Assembly (NCBI GenBank): GCA_946481615.1
Contig: CAMLOR010000108.1
Span: 1-9,990 of the forward strand
DNA: 9,990 nucleotides
Origin: an uncultured Aquimonas sp.
GTDB taxonomy: Bacteria; Pseudomonadota; Gammaproteobacteria; Xanthomonadales; Xanthomonadaceae
Reading direction: 5' to 3'
This document shows positions 6,906 to 9,990 of this stretch, piece by piece. The position numbers and the translations under genes are program-made. Positions within the stretch are counted from its first letter, which is position 1. Every line of letters begins with the position of its first letter. The notes beneath the pieces are model-generated. The model did no database searches. It saw only the letters and a program-made list of their open reading frames with translations, and was not told the DNA's origin.

Positions 6906-8547
6906 GGCGGCGCGCGGCATGGAGGCGACACCCGATACCTTAAGCCGTCGCACGTCCGCGGGCCAGCCGGCGCCGTGGCTGCGTGCGGCCGCCCTGCCGG
7001 CGGCGGTGCTGGGCTATCTCGTGCTGTGGCTGGCCTCGTTCCAGATTTCCAACGTCTACTGGTTCCTGCCGGCCGGCCTGCGCTTCAGCGCCTTGTGGCT
7101 CAGTCCCTCGCGGCGCTGGGGCTGGTTCGCGCTCGCCGACGTCGCTGCCATCGTGATCGTCACGCTGTGGGGCCGTCAGTTCCAGACCTGGGTCGGCTTC
7201 GCGCTCGCCACCTTCGCGCCGTGGTGCGCCTACGCGCTGGCGGTGCTCGCGTTCCGGCCGGGCGGTGTGTACGCGGCGCCCGAATCGCCGGGACGCATGG
7301 GCTCGCTGCTGGGCGCGATGGTGCTGGCCGCCGCGCTGAACGCGCTGGCGCAGACCGGCATGGCGCTGATGGAAGCGCGCGTCGCGCTGCCGCAGGCCGC
7401 GAGCTACGTCTTCAATTATCTGATCGGCGACTACGTCGGCGCGCTGATGCTGGTGCCGGTGGCGCTGCAGTTGCTGCAGCCGGCGGGCGCCAGCGAAGGC
7501 CGCCGCCGCATGCTGGTGGAACTGGCGATCGCCTTCGCGCCGCTGTACGGGCTGCTGGCGCTGCTGATCGGTGTGGGCTCGCGCGCCGCCGTGTACGCGG
7601 CGCTGCTCGCGGTGGTGCCGATGATCGTGATGGCCTTCCGCCACGGCTGGCGCGGTGCGGCCTGGTCCATCAGCCTGGCCAGCTTCGCGCTCTATTTCGC
7701 CAGCCTGCGCCTGCCCTTGCCGATGCCGGGCGAGATGCTGCAGTTGCTGTTCGGCATCCTGGGCTCGGTGGCGCTGTTGCTGGGCGCGGCCATCGGTGCG
7801 CTGCGGCGCATGAACGCGGCCCTCATCGATCGCAACCAGCGTGAGCGCGCCACCAACGAGCGCCTCGCGGCGCAGGCGCACGAGCTGCGCGATCTCGGCC
7901 GCCGCCTGGCGCGCGCGCGCGAGGACGAGCAGGGCCGCCTCGCGCACGAGTTGCACGACGAACTCGGCCAGATGGTCACCGCGCTCGGCACGCGCCTGGG
8001 CCTGCTGGCGCGCAAGACCGACGATCCGGAGATGAGCGCTTCGTTGCATGCGCAGCGCGAGCTGGTGCAGCGCATCCAGGAATCGATCCGCGAAGTGCTG
8101 CACGCGTTGCGTCCGCCCGTGCTGGATCGCTTCGGCCTCGAGGCCGCGCTGCGCGAAGGCCCGGTCGAGCGATTGCTGAGCGATGCGGGCGTGGCCTATC
8201 ACCCGCAGTTCACCGGCCCGATCGAACGCATCGGCCCCGACGTCGGCAGCGCCATCTACCGCATCTGCCAGGAAGCCGCGACCAATTGCGTGCGGCATGC
8301 GCAGGCGCGCCAGCTCCGCCTGCAGGTGGACGCGGCGCCGGCCTGGGGCGGCGGGCTGGAGGTGCACCTGCGCATCGAGGACGACGGCGTGGGGATGGAT
8401 GCGGGCGCGGCGGATCGCGGCAACGGATTGCGCGGCATCCGCGATCGCGTGCTGGCGCTGGCCGGCGACTATCGCTGCGACAGCGATGCCTCGGGCACGC
8501 GCCATCTCATCTGGTTCATCGACCGCCTGCCGGTCAGAAGCTCATGA
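6904..8547 (+). CDS. MASE1-domain sensor histidine kinase, HisKA_3 type, intact
   Basis: The 547-residue membrane kinase should autophosphorylate and pass phosphate to the NarL-type regulator encoded divergently. The MASE1 sensor spans about 25-300 (VYWFLPAGLRF at 51-61; ligand class unknown). A linker helix (300-335) follows. The H-box is AHELHDELGQ with phospho-His351, Asp352 and the phosphatase-type Gln356, and LRPPVLDRFGLEAAL (402-416) belongs to the dimerisation helices. The ATPase domain has N-box EAATNCVRHA (Asn461), G1 box DDGVG (493-497) and G2 box GNGLRGIRDR (506-515). All catalytic motifs are present, unlike its paralogue at 4701-6272. Start: ATG 6904 overlaps the regulator's start codon; ATG 6919 would give 542 residues and lie nearer the paralogue's N-terminal length, and neither has a clear Shine-Dalgarno. 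The 3' end overlaps the convergent phaB by 14 bases. Confidence 0.95.
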   Translation: MAARGMEATPDTLSRRTSAGQPAPWLRAAALPAAVLGYLVLWLASFQISNVYWFLPAGLRFSALWLSPSRRWGWFALADVAAIVIVTLWGRQFQTWVGFALATFAPWCAYALAVLAFRPGGVYAAPESPGRMGSLLGAMVLAAALNALAQTGMALMEARVALPQAASYVFNYLIGDYVGALMLVPVALQLLQPAGASEGRRRMLVELAIAFAPLYGLLALLIGVGSRAAVYAALLAVVPMIVMAFRHGWRGAAWSISLASFALYFASLRLPLPMPGEMLQLLFGILGSVALLLGAAIGALRRMNAALIDRNQRERATNERLAAQAHELRDLGRRLARAREDEQGRLAHELHDELGQMVTALGTRLGLLARKTDDPEMSASLHAQRELVQRIQESIREVLHALRPPVLDRFGLEAALREGPVERLLSDAGVAYHPQFTGPIERIGPDVGSAIYRICQEAATNCVRHAQARQLRLQVDAAPAWGGGLEVHLRIEDDGVGMDAGAADRGNGLRGIRDRVLALAGDYRCDSDASGTRHLIWFIDRLPVRSS

Positions 8548-9250
8548 ACATCCCGCCGTTCACCGGCAGGTTGATGCCGGTGACGTAGCCGGCATCGTCG
8601 GCCGCGAGGAAGGCGACGGCGCGCGCGATGTCGGCGGGCTGGCCGACGCGGCCCACGGGAATGGCGGCGACGATCTGTTCGCGGATGTCCTCGCGCACCG
8701 CGCGCGTCATCTCGGTGTCGATGTAGCCCGGCGAGACGCTGTTGACGGTGACGCCGAAGCGCGCCGTTTCGCGCGCCAGCGCCATGGTGAAGCCGTGCAT
8801 GCCGGCCTTGGCGGCGGCGTAGTTGGTCTGGCCGAACTGGCCGGTCTGCGCGTTGACGGAGCTGATGTTGACGATGCGCCCGAAGCCGCGCCGCGTCATG
8901 CCTTCCACCACCAGGCGGCAGAGGTTGAAGACGCTGTCGAGGTTGACGCGCAGCACGTCGTCCCACTGCGCGCGCTCCATCTTGACCAGGCGCGAGTCGC
9001 GCGTGATGCCCGCGGCGTTGACGAGGATGTCGATCGGCCCGTGCGTGGCCTCGATGCGTTCGACCAGGGCGTGGCATTCGTCGAAGTCGGCGACGTCGGT
9101 GTATTCCACGTGGCGTCCGGCGGGCGCGGCGCGGCCGGGCAGGTCGACGGCCACGACGGTGCGGCCGGCGGCTTCGAGCACCTGGCAGATTTCCGATCCA
9201 AGTCCGCCCAGGCCGCCCGTGACGACGGCCACTTTGCCGCATAGCGTCAT
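8534..9250 (-). CDS. phaB: Acetoacetyl-CoA reductase PhaB, possibly NADH-preferring
   Basis: PhaB reduces acetoacetyl-CoA to (R)-3-hydroxybutyryl-CoA, the monomer for PhaEC. The 238-residue short-chain dehydrogenase has the nucleotide loop TGGLGGLG (11-18), NAAGITRD (78-85), and the catalytic set Asn103, Ser131, Tyr144 and Lys148. PhaB-specific substrate residues are also present: ISSVN, GQFGQTNY (137-144; Gln138, Phe139 and Gln141 equivalent to Gln147, Phe148 and Gln150 of the Cupriavidus enzyme) and Tyr176 in SPGYIDT. The second beta strand ends VAVDLPGR with Asp36, the residue that usually selects NADH over NADPH, and the following loop is about ten residues shorter than in Cupriavidus PhaB (246 residues). 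The gene lies 19 bases downstream of phaR on the same strand, so a phaR-phaB operon is likely. No strong Shine-Dalgarno precedes ATG 9250. Its 3' end overlaps the MASE1 kinase gene tail-to-tail by 14 bases. Confidence 0.95.
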   Translation of the reverse strand: MTLCGKVAVVTGGLGGLGSEICQVLEAAGRTVVAVDLPGRAAPAGRHVEYTDVADFDECHALVERIEATHGPIDILVNAAGITRDSRLVKMERAQWDDVLRVNLDSVFNLCRLVVEGMTRRGFGRIVNISSVNAQTGQFGQTNYAAAKAGMHGFTMALARETARFGVTVNSVSPGYIDTEMTRAVREDIREQIVAAIPVGRVGQPADIARAVAFLAADDAGYVTGINLPVNGGMFMSF

Positions 9251-9269
9251 GTGATGCGTCGCAGCAGGA

Positions 9270-9764
9270 TCAGCGCGTGCCGCTCTTGGGCGGCGGCGTC
9301 TTGGGCTTGGCGCCGGGCTGGCCCGGCAGATTGTTCAACAGGCCCTGCTGGAACGATTTCCACAGGTCGAGGTTGCGCTCGGTGAGGGAGTTGAGCATGG
9401 TCCAGGGCGTCTGCCCGAGGAGGTTGTTCAACTGGCTGCGGAACTGGGTCTGCTGTTCGAGGAACAGCTGCATGGAGCGTTCGAGGTAGCTGCCCATGAA
9501 GCCCTGCAGCGAGTCGCCGTAGAAGCGGATGATCTGGGTGAGCAGCTGGGTGGAGAACATCGGCTGCCCGCGTTCCTCGTGCTCGGCGATGATCTGCAGC
9601 AGCACCGAGCGGGTGAGGTCTTCGCCGGTCTTGGCGTCGCGTACCTCGAACTCCTCGCCGTCGACGATGAGCTGGCGCACGTCCTCGAGCGTGATGTAAC
9701 TGGAAATCTCGGTGTCGTAGAGCCGACGGTTCGGATACTTCTTGATGACGCGTTGTTGTGCCAT
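9270..9764 (-). CDS. phaR: Polyhydroxyalkanoate synthesis repressor PhaR
   Basis: PhaR is a DNA-binding sensor of PHA: in characterised species it represses the phasin gene and its own gene, and is released when it binds nascent polymer. The 164-residue protein begins with the family signature VIKKYPNRRLYDTE (6-19), then SSYITLEDVRQLI (21-33), making up the N-terminal PHB/PHA-accumulation regulator DNA-binding domain (to about residue 65). The second domain (about 68-110: MFSTQLLTQIIRFYGD, then GFMGSYLERSMQLFLEQQ) is the polymer-binding regulatory part. The tail is Pro/Lys rich (148-164). Start: ATG 9764 (MAQQRVIKKYP) is preferred over the in-frame TTG at 9770. No strong Shine-Dalgarno is present. 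phaB follows after 19 bases. A TTGCG-C-CGCAA palindrome lies 23 bases upstream of the start, compatible with autoregulation. No phasin gene is visible here, so the main targets may lie elsewhere. Confidence 0.96.
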   Translation of the reverse strand: MAQQRVIKKYPNRRLYDTEISSYITLEDVRQLIVDGEEFEVRDAKTGEDLTRSVLLQIIAEHEERGQPMFSTQLLTQIIRFYGDSLQGFMGSYLERSMQLFLEQQTQFRSQLNNLLGQTPWTMLNSLTERNLDLWKSFQQGLLNNLPGQPGAKPKTPPPKSGTR

Positions 9765-9990
9765 GCGCAATCTCGGAACGGCGGGTCTTGCGCCGCAACA
9801 CCGGGGCGCGGTCGCAGCATCGCGCAGGGGGAGGTTGAGTGCAAGCTCTAAAACCGGGGCTTGGGAGTGGTGGGAGAGCAGGTGGGCGGCGTGGTGTTGG
9901 CGCGTGTGCTCTTGCCGGGGCGGGGTGGCCGGCGAAGGCTGCGGCGCCCGCGCGATGGAGCCGCGCGGGAAGCTGGGCTCGGCCGGGGTT
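9765..9990. other. Non-coding or unassigned region upstream of phaR, reaching the window edge
   Basis: These 226 bases hold the presumed phaR-phaB control region (9765-9850), then a stretch whose plus strand is rich in G runs (GGGG 9856-9859, GGG at 9863, 9872 and 9883). No recognisable protein, tRNA or terminator is seen. Two plus-strand frames are open to the edge from TTG 9835 and GTG 9839, just behind a GGGGGAGG (9827-9834), but their translations are Trp-rich or Gly/Ala/Arg-rich and match nothing I know. A gene may start here, but it cannot be supported from this window. Confidence 0.45.
9788..9798. promoter_or_regulatory. phaR: TTGCG-C-CGCAA palindrome upstream of phaR, candidate PhaR operator
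   Basis: A perfect 5+1+5 inverted repeat lies 23 bases upstream of the phaR ATG. A further GCGCAA at 9765-9770 is the reverse complement of TTGCGC at 9788-9793, giving a second, spaced symmetry. PhaR operators in other species are described as inverted TGC/GCA half-sites, which this fits, and PhaR commonly autoregulates. Position and symmetry are observed; binding is inferred. Confidence 0.4.

Noticed and set aside
6903..6953. GTG at 6953 as the start of the response regulator
   Set aside because: It would add 16 residues ahead of the usual receiver-domain beginning and overlap the kinase coding region by 50 bases; ATG 6905 gives a typical N-terminus.
6348..8505. Long open frames antisense to the regulator (plus strand 6348-7844) and antisense to the kinase (minus strand 6940-8505)
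   Set aside because: Low-complexity translations opposite genes with complete catalytic motifs; expected from composition.
1..9990. CRISPR arrays, tRNA or rRNA genes, insertion sequences, phage or conjugation genes
   Set aside because: No regularly spaced direct repeats, tRNA-like cloverleaf, rRNA or transposase signatures were seen; composition is even across the window.

Overview
The window is GC-rich, about 70% by eye, and densely coding, with strong G/C preference at third codon positions. Its content points to a polyhydroxyalkanoate (PHA) producing proteobacterium. A two-subunit (class III) PHA synthase, MASE1 sensor kinases, and a short element with CGTC(A/G)TTCCCGCGC ends like those scattered through Xanthomonadaceae-type genomes together suggest a Lysobacter/Luteimonas-like gammaproteobacterium. 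That taxonomic guess is inference, not proof.

Layout, left to right. At 1-988 (+) lies the C-terminal part of a secreted-type 3-hydroxybutyrate-oligomer hydrolase, a PHA degradation enzyme, cut by the window edge. It is followed directly by a 70-bp inverted-repeat element (989-1058) that sits between convergent genes. At 1069-2397 (-) is an unrecognised multi-span membrane protein with a soluble C-terminal domain. It is divergent, across 56 bp, from the phaE-phaC operon (2454-4649, +), which encodes the class III PHA synthase. From 4701 to 8547 there is a compact signalling block: a MASE1 HisKA_3-type sensor paralogue that has lost its catalytic residues (4701-6272, +), a NarL/FixJ response regulator on the other strand (6273-6905, -), and an intact MASE1 histidine kinase (6904-8547, +). 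At the right, on the minus strand, are phaR (PHA-responsive repressor, 9764-9270) and phaB (acetoacetyl-CoA reductase, 9250-8534), in that transcriptional order.

How the parts fit. PhaB makes (R)-3-hydroxybutyryl-CoA, PhaEC polymerises it, PhaR presumably senses polymer and regulates its own operon and/or phasin genes, and the oligomer hydrolase recycles degradation products. No beta-ketothiolase (phaA), phasin or main depolymerase is visible. The two-component block lies inside this PHA locus, so it may link an unknown membrane signal to PHA metabolism; only proximity supports that link.

Most notable points: (1) the degenerate kinase paralogue, which retains the fold and the phosphatase-type Gln but lacks the phospho-His, N-box Asn and G1 box; (2) the gapless arrangement of the signalling genes, with abutting stops (TGATCA), overlapping convergent ends, and two CATG palindromes giving in-frame start codons to both divergent genes; (3) an acidic residue in PhaB at the position that normally selects NADH; (4) a PhaF-like basic Ala/Pro/Lys/Arg tail on PhaE.
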